DNA from: Leptoclinus maculatus
Taxonomy: Eukaryota > Chordata > Actinopteri > Perciformes > Stichaeidae
Length of the DNA stretch: 64,000 bases
NCBI GenBank assembly: GCA_032191485.1
Contig: JAVDOI010000008.1
Coordinates: 22,391,049 to 22,455,048, forward strand
Reading direction: 5' to 3'
This document shows, in pieces, positions 49,813-62,536 of the stretch (position 1 is its first letter; each line of letters opens with the position of its first letter). The position numbers and the translations under genes are program-made. Below the pieces are notes generated by a model that made no database searches, was not told the origin of the DNA, and was given only the letters and a program-made list of their open reading frames with translations.

Positions 49813-50437
49813 CTAACAATACTTTGACAGAGTAGGCCTACCAACATATATTTGATGTTATGGACAAAATCTGATGGAAAAAATGCAAACATTTAGTGAG
49901 AATACCTTGATTGCGGTGTGTTAAAGATGAATTTCAGAAAGCAGTAACTTATCCTAATCATCAGAGTACAAGCAATGCTGTTACATCTATATGTTGCATA
50001 GTAAGCACATAAACGAGAGAGGCTTGCTTCATGGCAGATGGTCGTACTGCTACCACCTGTGTGATCTCGATCTTTAGTACCACTGGCTGCACAGAGGACT
50101 GCTTTGTGCCTACCAAGGGAGTGAGAGACTGAGAGAGCCACTAGCAAGCAGCAAATCAAAGGGCGAGCAGTCTGGTTTGTTTTCTCACGGTACAGGGCCT
50201 GAGTGGAAAAAAAACGACCAAATAAAATAAACCTTTAATTTGACTGAAATTGGAGGCAACAAGCGCTGCTGTAAGAAAAGGCTGTGAAGTGTGATTTCTT
50301 GCGGTTTGGGTTAATCCTGATTGAGGAGCCCCTGAGTTGAAATGTCAGCAATATGAGACTAAAACAAAAATAATTACATCCAGGGTTAATGAACACAACT
50401 GCCTGAGGCCTGGGGAACTGGAGAGGACAGGGAGGGG

Positions 50438-50475
50438 GAGGGGGAGGGGGAGGGGGGGGAGAGAGCGAGAGAGAG
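50438..50475. repeat. (GGGGGA)n / (GA)n tract
   Basis: Three or more near-perfect GGGGGA units followed by GA-rich sequence. Strong intramolecular G-quadruplex potential on the plus strand. Confidence 0.85.
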
Positions 50476-51149
50476 AGAGAGAAGGTAGAAGAAAAAAAAG
50501 ACAGAAAGAGAATGAGAGTACTCTAAAGAACAAGTTGAATGCCCTCATTTCTCAAACACAGGGTCAAAATCATAGACCCATATTTGTCTTCATCTGAGCA
50601 GCTACACCACTAAGCCCCTTTCATTAGAACAATAAATTGTACGCAAACCGGCTGGCATTCTGATACAGGTCCATCCATCTGGGCCTTCGCTACGCCCTGG
50701 GTACTATTTCCCCTCTCGGCTAATGACTTGTACGGCTCAAGGATGAAACATGATGTATGACAGCACCATACCTCCCTCTTAACTGCTACCATGCCCCTCC
50801 GAGTGTACGCCGTCTGTCTCCAACCTGCTTTCATCTCTGCTGTTATGTCTACACACACTATCTCAGCTGTGCAGGGAGCTGCCCATTACAATAACACCGG
50901 TCACTGGTGCTAGGAGGCACCTGCACCTCGCACTGCTGCACTCGTGTGTGCGTGGGCACGTGCGAGTCGGACAAGAAATGAGTGCAGCTTGGTAGGTAGC
51001 TATACAATGAATATTGTAAGTCTGTGCATGTGTACAGTATGCAACCTGAAGACAATGAATGTAACGCTATAAAGTTATCCGATCTAAATCGGATTATTGG
51101 AAGGGGCCATTGGCACCCCACCTTACCTCCCTGGTCAGATTTGGGGTTT

Positions 51150-51357
51150 GATCCCATCACAAGATGGTCTCTAGTTTTATTACACAAACAGTATATTCAT
51201 GTAACCTTGTAAGTAGATGTTTAGTCAAAAGTGCATTAAAGAAACTAACTATGTTTCAATATTGGTAGAATGTTTTGGGCATCTGTGAGAATTAGCACAG
51301 ACTATCCTTCAACACCATCTTCAACTGCAATACTAGAGACCATCTGGTGATGGGATC
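51150..51357. repeat. Inverted repeat, 26-base arms
   Basis: The left arm 51150-51175 starts GATCCCATCACAAGATGGTC. The right arm 51332-51357 is its reverse complement with one mismatch. The loop is 156 bases. The arms may be two opposed copies of a dispersed repeat or the ends of one element. Confidence 0.8.
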
Positions 51358-53079
51358 ACACCAGCCGCCATGCCAAATCGGGCCATGGGCCACATCCTAA
51401 CCCCAACTTCGGCCCCCCTTGCTCGGACTACCCGGCCTTCATTTTGATCTCAACTACACACCTGTGAAATGTCGTGGCTGCATCTTCCACGCGACGCTAT
51501 CGCAGTGACGAAATCTGTCCAAGAGACGGACAAAAACAGACATATGAACACCTAAACCGCCTCAGTGGTAGTTCCTGTTACAGTCAGTGTCTCCAGGATG
51601 TAACAGGAACATACTGTATATCTATATATACACAGTCTCAACACTGAGGACATATGCAAGCCCAGCAAACCCCAGGTCCAATTTTAAAAATGTAAATGTA
51701 TTTTTTGGACAGTTGGAGAGAAACTCAAGTACCAGTTCTAAAGTACTTAACTTTCCTGAACGAGTCCAGGTTTGTACATCCAGTCTGTGTGTGTCTACTT
51801 CAGGACGTCTCGCCCTCTGTGCTCTTAAAGTCGGCCGCCCCGATGCGCAGCTGCTTGAGGGGGATGCGTCCAGGCAGAGAGCCCCACAGAAACAACAACA
51901 ACCCACATCAAAGGAGTTCCACTGGTGGAACGTGATTATCAACTTTTATCCTATGAGTCTATGAGTCCTCCCTCCGCCAAAGCATCACTCACTGGCATGG
52001 GGAGGGAAGAGAGGACGATTTGCTAAATACAAGCTGACCACAAACTGATCCCTTACTCATGTCTTCCTTTTGTTTGTCTTTCTTCTTTTCAGTTTAACTC
52101 TGCTTCCTCAAAGCTTTATACTGTAAATGCTCACGTAAGAACACTCAGAGGGACACACGGAGATAGCCATACACATCCATTCAATCACTTATCTATCCAT
52201 GTGGTCCTCTCAGCTCCAGCAACTGTTGAATAAATGTCAAACACAGTGAACCGCTGGTGACAGACTGGTGACATTTCCAGGGCGCTACCTCTCACCCAGT
52301 CCAATCCTCTACAGTGGTACTTTATACAATAAAAAAAACTGTTTGTGTCACAGTAGAGTTACATTGTGAACTTCATCATTTCTTAAGAATTACGGTTATT
52401 TGTTTAGGCTCCAGCAATTCAGATTTAAAGTATAACGTTGCATTCGTCATTCTTTGCAAACTTGTTCAGCGTCCATTGGCAACTCGACTACCTAAGCCTC
52501 TCCGGAAGCCGAGTGAAACCATGATCTGAGCGTCCAGATTGTCTTACTTTCACTGTAAGTAAATGGGCTAATATAATGGTGGTGATGATATGCTTTTGGG
52601 AACTCGGGCCGTGGGCTGGGTGCAGCCAGTCATCTCTTTGAACTCCAGAGGAGCGGAGTAATAAAGACCAGACAACAGGCTCAAACCAACAGGATCTCTT
52701 ATTCCAAGCCCAAGGGACGGTCAACAAGGATCCGCGGCGCATTACCTAACTTTAAAGGATTGTGTTCGGCTCGTGTTTTTGGTTGCTGCGAGGTCAGGAC
52801 CCTGAGACGATGTTGGATTGGACGGAAGATAGTGTTGCAAAATAGTAAGTTCTGCCTCAGCAAAGCATCCGAGACATGGACCTGACCCGCATGATGTCAC
52901 GTACCTGGCTTAAAGGGTCCCTGAGGGGTGTTTGAGACCCCTATTAGCACTATAGAAATTATTTTCAATGAGTGGGCGAGGAGATGCATAGCCTAACTAA
53001 TGGTGTCCCACTATTCCATCGATACACAAGATATTGTGCAGCGTGCCAACGAACGCAGAGAAGAAGATCTGAAGAAAAG

Positions 53080-53355
53080 CACTCAACCAGTTTGCAGATG
53101 ACACATTGACGCTCTACCATCATAATTCACATTATAAAGTGCAAACAATAACTCTTAATTTGTTAACAAAATTAGAAAATTGTCAATCATTTTCATTTGT
53201 TGAGTGTTTAATTCACACAGGAGTTTTACAAAACCATATGGTCATTTACTACAGACTATTTATTTATTGAATTACGATTGAAAACACGCTATATCATCAG
53301 CGAGTTGTGAAATGACATATGATGAAGAAGATTTTGCCCATATGGCCCAGCCCTG
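53080..53355. mobile_element. hAT-like MITE, right end intact
   Basis: The right end, read on the minus strand, is CAGGGCTGGGCCATATGGGC, the same terminus class as the element at 12316. The AT-rich body has no coding capacity. The left end is not recognisable and the given start is a guess. Confidence 0.5.
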
Positions 53356-54225
53356 TATCGTTTGTATACAGACCTTCGTATGTGCAACGTGCAGGTATAT
53401 CCAGGGTTCCTTACACATTTTCTATTTCAAAATGCCATGCTTTTCTACACTCAAAACTCCAGATTTCTCCGTAAATTGTCCAGACCATATTTGACTTCAT
53501 GACTCTGGGTGCAGAGGATGCTGTGACTACAGTGTTCTTGTATATGGCTTACAAATGTTGCCTACGAGCCAACCAGGCTTTATATTTGGGGTCGTCAGGT
53601 CAGCCCTCTGAAAGCAGCCCACGCTACACAGAAAGCTGGACGACGTTCTGCTGTCAAACATCTTGCACTTGGGGCGGAGCTGCTTTGCAGGCTCGCTCTG
53701 GCCCGCTCACACGCAGCGGTAAACACTGCTCGTATGATCACTTGGTTTTTTTATTTTAATTTTCTATTTTAGAAAACGGATTAGGGGAAATAGTCTGGGA
53801 ACCAAATATGTTTCTATCATTTTTCCCTTACTTATCCAGACCTGCAATTTCCTGAATCTTTTTATTTTCCATACTGCGAAGGAGCCCTGTATACCTGCAA
53901 GCACGCAAATAAATACATTCAACATAGTACAACTGATTTATAGTGTAATATTGTACTTTGAATGTTCCACACAGATGACGAAACCAGCTCCAGAATAGAA
54001 GTCATTTATGTGAGTGAGGCGTCTAGGTGTCATTAGATCCTAATAGATCGTACGGTTCAGACGTTCTTCAAGTGAACAAAAACATTTTTACCATTGGTCG
54101 TATTAAATGGCACATCATCTTCATGCTGCTGCTACAGAAACAAGCTTGGCAGACGCTGAACACGTCTACTTCATGAATCTTGCGCTGGAGCGAAAACAAA
54201 CTTCCAAATACACGTGCAGTACACA

Positions 54226-54227
<2 letters not shown>

Positions 54228-54300
<73 letters not shown>
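54228..54300. repeat. (CA)36 microsatellite, longest in the window
   Basis: Seventy-three uninterrupted bases of CA dinucleotides. Confidence 0.98.
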
Positions 54301-54303
<3 letters not shown>

Positions 54304-54983
54304 TGCAGTGGAATAAAACTGCAGCCCGTGCTGTGGATAATGGGCCTGACGTCAGACGGACCTATAAACCCAGCTCAGGTGTGGGTTTATTTTTCTTGGA
54401 CCTATCAGATAAGTCATGAAATAAGAATCGCACTGACAGACCCGCGGCTGAACAATAAATCGCCACTCACACTTTCAAAAATATGTGAAGTAGAATTGCT
54501 GTTCAAATAAACCCTGGCATCTCCTCAGGCATGCGGGGTATCGTGCCATCTGACACATCTCCCGGTCTCACCGCCACCACTGGTGGAACAAGCCACCATC
54601 GTGGTCCGGCCCTCTGCAGCCGTGCAGGACCGCTGCTGGGCCAGAGAACATCTGGACAGGGCACGAGAGGTGCTCATTCATTGTAGGTAGAAAAAAAAAG
54701 GCAGGTTTAAATGTTTTACGCACTCGCCGTTGAGTCATAACCAATGGACATTATGAGGGTAGGAGTCCACATTACAAAAGTGATTACTTTATGTGCCTTT
54801 GGGTAAAATGAGCTAAACATTTTGAAAATGCTTCATTACAGTATATAACAGCTGCATACACCCATTTATAATGCGAGGTCTGGCTCTGACAGGCTCTTGG
54901 GTGGACCTATACTGTATACAAGTTCCACATATGAATGCACTAGATGGTGTGTCACCCTGTCCGTCAGACACTGAGACCACGAC

Positions 54984-55270
54984 TAGGGCTGTAACCAACG
55001 CTTATATTCATTGGATTATTCTCCCCATTCATCGATTGAATGTCTATGAAATGTCAGAAAAAGGTGAATAGTGGCGAAAAGTGTTTTCCGAAGCCCAAGA
55101 TGAAGTCCTTAAATGTTTTGTCCACAACACAAATAAATTCAGTTTACTGTCACAGAGGAGTAAAATATCCACATTTAAAAAGATGGAATGTGAGAATTCA
55201 GATTTTTTTTCTTCCTAAAACCGATAAATCGATTATCAAAATAATTGGCAATATAATCACTGAAAAACAA
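54984..55270 (+). mobile_element. hAT-like MITE (TAGGGCTGTAACC end), right end lost
   Basis: Left terminus TAGGGCTGTAACCAACGCTT. The body contains AAGCCCAAGATGAAGTCCTT, TTTGTCCACAACACAAATAA, TTCAGTTTACTGTCACAGAG and AACCGATAAATCGATTATCA, in the order I remember for a very common teleost MITE. That MITE ends with a second CGATTAATCG/CAGCCCTA terminus. Here the sequence decays after CAATATAATCAC, so the right inverted repeat and target duplication cannot be shown. Confidence 0.75.
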
Positions 55271-55697
55271 TTCAGTAAGCATGGCACCTAAAACATCTGC
55301 ATACTGACCTGGCAATACAGGGATAAATGAATGTTGCATTCAGTGGAGATCCTCAGGATCTGTCAAGTCCTAATTGTACTTCAGCCACCTCTCCGGAGCT
55401 ACCGTTAACTTCTGGTCTTTTTTCCACTCAGCATTCACTGTCCCCTGGTACTGACCTCTCTCTGGTCCTCTCGGGTTTCCACTCATCCCAACCCACCATA
55501 AAGTGAAGGGAGTGTGGACATGATCTGCAGAGCTGCTGGCTCACCCCAGGGCGACCTGCCTCAAATGCTTTACTACGTCTGATTACATCTATTGCTGTCG
55601 ACCACAAAGGAGCTCCCAGGATAAGGTCCTCGGAGCCCAAGATGCCTCGGAAAACGCTGCTGTGGTCTGGGTACATCCCACATGATAATGCACCACT

Positions 55698-56058
55698 GTG
55701 GTGAGAGGGAGCTGAGCAACAAAGCAATGCTCTCAGTTTACCAGTCGGTCTTCTTTCTGACCCTCACCTGTGGCCCCGTGCCATAGGTCCAATATACATG
55801 CAACATTCCCCCGCCTCTCCATTAACGACGCTGATTTGGGGATGGCATCGAGCCACTGCTTTCCCCCCGTGTTGAGGAGAGCCAGATGAGGAGGTTTGGG
55901 GAACAAACAGGGTAGTCCCAGGGCATGCTGGAGGACTTACAGTGCTCCCCCAACATAGAGTGCTTAGGGGCCCCTAGGAAGACCTGGAGGAAGGTGAAGG
56001 GGGAAAACCATGTCTAAGCTGCTTTTCCTGATATCACAATGACCCGGATAATAGATCA
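55698..56058 (+). mobile_element. LINE (non-LTR retrotransposon) 3' fragment
   Basis: The plus-strand frame reads ERELSNKAMLSVYQSVFF then LTLTCG, matching the (R/K)ELS.KAKLS.YRS...PTLTYG block near the C-terminus of fish LINE reverse transcriptases. Further on, ESQMRRFG then GAPRKTWRKV match the ERSQMRWLGHL and GRPRTRWRDYV blocks. It ends with a GACCCGGATAATAGATCA-type tail, like the GACCCGGATAAGCGG ending. Stops and frameshifts are frequent, so it is an old 5'-truncated copy. Clade not determined. Confidence 0.7.
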
Positions 56059-56994
56059 GTGGAACGAATTATAGAAAAAAAACTCTATATACCGTCGTTT
56101 ATTGAAAGAAAACAACAAAAAGGCTTTATTACATTATATAAATCTGAATCGTAATGTCTTTTTTCTAAGGGTGCAAATGATAGATGTGAGTTGTGGTGGG
56201 GCGTAAAGACGAAAAGGTCAGGAGGGAGAGTCACAGAATGTACCTGACATTAGAACACACGGAGGAGGAGACTAAGAAAACAATCCAACCGACAAAGTTC
56301 AAACCCAAGGACCAGACTTTCATGTCTGCTTCAGAGAACAATAAAATACCAGTGAAACTTCAAGACACTCACTTTGAACTCTGTGCTGTGATCTCACGTC
56401 GTGATCATTTCACTGTGTAATATTTATGGATTTTGTTCAAATATAATAAAAAAATCTAAAAGCATGCCTTTGTAAACAAAATCATTTAGAAGACATGCTG
56501 TCAAGGTGCGAGGCCTCATGTATAAAGAGATGCACTGTAGCTGCTTAACCACATGCATCGTGACATCTTTAATCTCCTCTGAGCAATTTAATTAAATAAC
56601 GTTACACAAAAGAATGAGCCATTGTTCCCAAGGAACACATTTATGGAACAAAAGTTCAAAAAACACAGCCTAATCATATTCAATCTAATATTTAGGAGAC
56701 GGATTGGAGGAGTGAGGTCTAAATCAAAGTTCGCACAGTTATAGTTTTGCACATAATTTCTCCTTCTCTCCTGCATAGTTTTCAGTAATTACTAATATAT
56801 ATCATTAGGTTATGTGACATTTCTACTATAAAGCATCTGTATTGTCAACCAAGTGTAGCTAAATGTTGGCAGTCTGTAGGGGAGTCATTCCCGTAAACGC
56901 CGTGTTTTAAAAGCAGCTATTATAATGCACTCTGCACAGCACAACGGGTGGTAGGAGGGGAGTGAGGCATGCTGGGAAATCAGGCAGGCAGTAT

Positions 56995-56998
<4 letters not shown>

Positions 56999-57035
<37 letters not shown>
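56999..57035. repeat. (TG)n microsatellite followed by (TA)n
   Basis: Thirty-seven bases of TG dinucleotides running into a short TA tract. Confidence 0.97.
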
Positions 57036-57043
<8 letters not shown>

Positions 57044-57487
57044 TTTTAATTTCAACTTCTCAACAGCAACAAAACAATTATAGAAAACTCTTCAATATTA
57101 TCCCGAACCAACGCAAAACAAAACTAAAACTAAAATAAATGATAAATAAATAAAACAAAATACCTGAAAATTGACCAATACTAAAAAATAAATAAAGGCA
57201 AATAAATTGCCAAAAACAAAATAACCGATAAACGATGGTAAGTCAATTTGCCCCCTCATCATACTTAAACTCTCTCTCTCCATCCAGCCCGTCAGAAACA
57301 CAGACACATGTGTGCCCCCCTCACCACCACCAGAGCTGAAGTTTATTTGAGTAGAAAATGACCCTCCTGGTGTTTAACATATCTCCGATATTGTCATCAC
57401 CAAATATTTATTTGTAAAGGAGAGGACCTCTGAACGGCCACATTCCTCCTGCTTGGCGGCAGTTGCACAACTTTTTTGCACAAGCGC

Positions 57488-57512
57488 GCACACACACACA
57501 CACACACACACA
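57488..57512. repeat. (CA)n microsatellite
   Basis: Twenty-five bases of CA dinucleotides. Confidence 0.95.
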
Positions 57513-58244
57513 AATACATGCACACATCCCAGGCTGGATGTGTTTACCAGAGACTTTCACACACAAACCGTCCGGCGTATCACACGCCTGGGTGAAAGTC
57601 AGCTCTGTTTTGGAGAGTGACTGTGGGTATTTGCATGATCATATACATCCTAAATAAGAATGTACTGATTCCCTGTAGATTATGACATTGTGTATTCATC
57701 ACTTCCTCAGAGGAAAACTGCTCAATGCCAGTGAGAAAGAAGCAAAAAGAAACACAGCGATTAGTTCATTTCTCTCACAGTGAAACAGATTCTGTCACAT
57801 CATACACAGATATGAACTGAGGCTGATGTGTCCGATAAGGAATAATGAATTAATAAAGTGATTTAAAATGACACTCTTTTGTGACAGTAAGTCTTCATCA
57901 CACTGCTGAACTCCTGACCATCTGTGAGCGGTCATACAGACCTGTATGTGTAACACTTGGCCCTATTAAATAAAACCCCAGAGAGCACTCAGATTATTTG
58001 CTTTACTCTGTTTCATCAGGCTGAACAATCTGTGCCAAAATAATTTACTTGATATAGTCATTGTACCCAGGGGGGGGGCTGGTCTAACATTAACTTGACA
58101 GTAGGGGGGGGACAGCACACCACAAGGGGGCAGTGATGTAACAAGGACCTGGAAAAGGTCAGAGAGGCTTCCTCATTAAGAACTGATGGAGGACTGGGAC
58201 TATGGGGGGTGGAGGCTGGTGGAGGAGAGAAGTGTCACAAGGGA

Positions 58245-58248
<4 letters not shown>

Positions 58249-58296
<48 letters not shown>
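58249..58296. repeat. (GA)n microsatellite
   Basis: About forty-eight uninterrupted bases of GA dinucleotides, the only long GA tract in the window. Confidence 0.97.
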
Positions 58297-58300
<4 letters not shown>

Positions 58301-61145
58301 GGAAACAAGCGGAAAGTAATGTGAGGGATGTCTGAAAATAATTTAGGATGGTTATGGTGCATAAACAAGCGTAGAGATAGAGCAGGAAATAACACTAAAG
58401 ATTAAGGCCACTGACTGTCAAACAAAAGCAAGCTGCTTAAAAAAATCCATTGAAGAGACCACCCAACTAAGTCCCACCTGTAAGCCAAAGAGCTCAGGAT
58501 TCATGCCAACAGTAAGCAGAATGTACATTTCAAATAACCTTCCAGTTAACTTCTTGAATCGAGCCCAACATCCGAGCAAACCAAACAATAAAATCATCAT
58601 TTAGATAGTGCACTAAAAATATTACAGCGCTGTCCTTTGAATGGCCGAAACACAGATGTGCTTACACACAAACAAGAACCACTGGCCTCCCAGAGAGCTG
58701 TCCCAGTGAAACCACAGGTCCCAGAGGTCTCTGCAGTGACAGGCCTAGAGATGTTACTGCAGAGCTGTATTACTGCTCTCAAGGCCGCACGTTTGCACGA
58801 CCTCCTGGACGGTCTGTTGCCCTCTTGTCTCTTCATCTATGGAATAGCTTCCACCACCCTGAGCCCCGACTGCCCGGCTTTTCCAGTAAAGGCAACAAAT
58901 AGCAGTGCTGAATCTGAATATTTCTGGGAGACGCTAATGGAAAAACTGTTAATGGGAAACTTAAAATCTAATTTCCCTTTCCGCAACAAAGATATCCTTG
59001 TTCTGCTCTGTTTACCGCCCGTGTGCTTTTCTTTTCTACATTCCGCCCCAGTTCATGCCATCTCTGTCACGAACACCGTCCAATTCCCAGTGTCTGTGTT
59101 TGTGTGTGTGATATTCTGCCAACCCAGATGTCTAAGCCTCGGCCCGTACCGAACTCCCCCGATGCGCTACGCGTCTCTCCGCCTCGCACTGTTTTCCTGC
59201 CTGTCTTAATGGAAGCCTGCAAGAGGGCAAACCACGAAGAGCCCGGTGACCAGTGCAACACATGCTGCGAAGCGGAGACACACACACACACTCGTATGAA
59301 GCCTAGTATTACTGGAGCACCGCAACCGATTCCAAGCAAACTCGGCACACACTCGCCCCACCCAGCGCTGTGTCATGCTGACGACGCGTGGGCGGGAAAC
59401 AGTCCAGTTCAGGACGACCATGCAAACAAAACAGATTCCACAAGTTCACCAATCAAATCCCTCCTGTAGCCCTTCCATCCCTCTCCCTGTGTGTCTTCCC
59501 CACCATCCTCATACAGTAATTGGGCTTTCTGTAAAAAAAAAAAATGTTGTGTGAGCTTGCTTCAAAAGCTGCCAGTAATTACTCACAAGCGTTAAAGCGG
59601 AGACCACAAACAGCCACGATGCCGCACTCCTTTCAAGTCCCGAATGGTGTTTATTAAGCCTCAGTTTCCAGACCAGAGTCAGTGTCCATAAAGTGTGGCC
59701 TTCTAACTCAGTGGCTTCACGTTAGTCACTATTTTCTTGCGCCCGTTGTATCCGGCTTAGTGTGCAGCCTTGATAATGTAGCAGGTGTGTCACAATGCAT
59801 TCTGTGTGCCAGGATGAAGTCCTGAAGCAATAGTATGACACCGCACCTAAAAAGTGCTACGTCATTTCTTACAATGTTGACACAATTGTACACACTGAGG
59901 TTGAAAATGTGTGGTGGTGTTGAGCTGTTTAAATTGAAGACCTCTCAATAAATATGAAGTACTAGAGGACAGCCGGTGTGAAGCTGTGCTCCATCATCCG
60001 GGGTGTCAACCGGCCGATGGAGTGAGACCATCTAACCGTGTTGTCTGCGTGTCTGACAGCCGTCTCCAGCACCCTGCTGCTCCATGCTGTTCTTTCCCTC
60101 CCTTGGCACGGCTGACCCCGCGTTCACACCTAGAACAAGGGCAGGGGGCCGTCTCCGGAAGGCCCCTCCGTGTTCCCGATGACCGGCGGTAGCTCTCTGT
60201 TCGGGCTGCTCCGCGCCCACACGTTCACCCCTACCGCCTGCTGTGCGGGCACCAGCTGAGAGGATCTGTTGGATGTCATGGTGAGGCATCTTCATTTCAA
60301 CAAGGTCTGCTCGGATCGGAGCCCCGGATTACACTAGATCACGCTGGATTTAGGCAGGCAGATCGTGGTAACCCGTAATTGTAAAACAATAGATCAATGC
60401 ATGGATTATAATTTACGGTTCTAAATCTACAGATAAGCCTCTCTTTTACACAGGGTGGACCTCTGGCTCCAGGCTCTGTGGCCTCTCCGGGCTACAGAGG
60501 AAGCTCCTGGGAAGGTCTCTGATAGCAGAGAAGGACTGCAGGCTGATAAGAGAGGTGTGAACAGCAGTGTAAGCTTGTCACTGCAGGGGGCTAGAATGAC
60601 AGACCATCAGAGGTTAGAGGGTTACAAGGCTGGAGGACTGGGCAGTGTTACAGCAAGCGCTCGTCACAAACATCCCTCTTAGACGTGGGGATACGGCTAC
60701 CTATGGCATGTATATACTCACTACCATATAGGTTTCTATATTGATCAATATATATATACAGTATTTATCAATATAAAATGGACGTTGTAATATTGAAATC
60801 ACTGGAAAATGTACTTTTTCAAAGATGACAGAAAGGTTGATGAAAGAAATGGTATTGATAAGCAAAAAGGACAGTTTTGTGAAATATGACGTAAAAGGTG
60901 TGATGAGAAGGCCTAGTAATACCTAGATGATGGTGATAGATTATGGAAGCATAACTAGATGGAGCATCGCCAGTAGCTGAGGATTGGACTGGAGCTGGTC
61001 TATCCTGGAAGCCACTGAGTTGGTCCTGAGTTGTGCCAGTCTTGGTCTACACCATCAGAGGTACTGCTAGGACATGACGCAGCACTTCATGCAACTCTCC
61101 AGTTCGACTGAGCTATAAATCCACCATGTGACTTGGTGATAAGGT

Positions 61146-61160
61146 CCCCCCCCCCCCCCC
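61146..61160. repeat. C15 homopolymer
   Basis: Fifteen consecutive C bases. Confidence 0.9.
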
Positions 61161-62481
61161 GTCTGCTTCTTATCACTCCGTCACACTACCCGTCCCCACC
61201 TCACACCCCTCCTTACACGTTGTGGAAAAGCACGACGGTTTGACCTTTGACACGTTAATCAACTGCATTAAAGAGCCTCTTAGTCCAAACTGATGGACTG
61301 GGCAGATTGGACTGACAGGGCGACTGACTGACTGGCCCAGAGGCTAAGAGGGATCCAGGAGCAGCGGCGCTGAAACGCCGTCGCCAACACGTCGGAGGTG
61401 GCAGAGGTGGTGGGAGAGTGTTGGCCATCACAGGGCTTACAGATTAGCCGGGCTTATTAGTTGAGTACGGGGACCTTCCACACCCTCAGGATTGTCACAC
61501 GTTGCTTTGCTGCCTCACTTGTTTAAGGCCCCGTCTCATACAGGCTGAGTGTCTGTCTGTCACCCGTCGATGGAGGTGAAAGGGTGAGAGTGATTCAATG
61601 ATCCTGTAATGTTGGAGAACTTAACAAGAGACGCTCAGCAACAACAGAAACACATGCACCAAACGCACAATGGCTTTTGCGCCAAGATTTTCACCACAAC
61701 AAAACACGTCGGCATGTGCTAACGCTGAGACTTAAAGACTTTTAATGATTTGTAACAAAGTGGGGAAGAGACGGCATGCGAAAAGTATGCAAAGTGCACC
61801 GAAAGGACAGCGGCGCAGTCACAAAACATGGCGATTAATCAGAGGGGAAAATGAGGATTAGATCAATGTGCTGATATAGCGGGGATGAAGGAGCAAAAGC
61901 CTTTACGCAATACTGAACGAGGGTAATAATTCTAACTCAAGCTGCACTGTAATGGTGACCAGGGTGGGGGTCAACTCACGGTGAGTCCACCAGATGGATT
62001 TCCAACAAATCCACTAGAGGTGGTGTTTGCCTTAAAAATCTTCAAACCGTATTATTGACAGAAATATGTGTTGGCACAAGGCAATCTATGAATAGATCAA
62101 ACACAGCTTCAAATTTAGACTATTGTTTGCATTCCATCAAAACGAGAGGTTGCATTTGTTTTATCGTACATACAGATGTTTTACCCCTATCTCATAGCTG
62201 TTATTGGCTGAGTAAGCACACAGCCACATCCAGTTGTGTGGAGGAGGTAACAGGCCTCCCATGTATTGTGGCCTACTGCATGCAGAGCACCACCACACAT
62301 GTAGACGAGTCATCCATCTCCCCGTGTGGAGAAGCACACTGGATTTAGTGTCTGCACCTGGCCAGAGATCTTCTGCTCGTCCACAAAGCAGGCCTCACAG
62401 TGTCACTTTAAAACAGAGCAGACTCATTCAGCAGTCAATCAGTGGTCACAGCTTCCTCCCTCATGCTGTCTGTCAACTCAA

Positions 62482-62488
62482 CCCCCCC

Positions 62489-62533
<45 letters not shown>
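62482..62533. repeat. C9 run plus (CA)n microsatellite
   Basis: A run of C bases immediately followed by forty-three bases of CA dinucleotides. Confidence 0.97.

Positions 62534-62536
<3 letters not shown>

Noticed and set aside
51820..51934. Minus-strand reading WGSLPGRIPLKQLRIGAADF...
   Set aside because: Looks protein-like and was tested as a VPS13B exon, but there is no in-frame acceptor before it, an in-frame TGA precedes the donor-like site, and it does not match VPS13B.
55428..55697. 99-codon minus-strand frame next to the LINE fragment
   Set aside because: Overlaps sequence that probably belongs to the plus-strand LINE copy. No protein family recognised on the minus strand.
58637..59209. 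Longest plus-strand open frame, 190 codons
   Set aside because: No recognisable domain, low-complexity second half, no splice or promoter support. A frame this long is expected about once by chance in 64 kb of six-frame sequence.
61983..62033. Minus-strand segment ending in a strong donor (CTCACC|GTGAGT)
   Set aside because: The open frames (for example QTPPLVDLLEIHLVDS) end in the wrong phase for the known next exon and do not match VPS13B.
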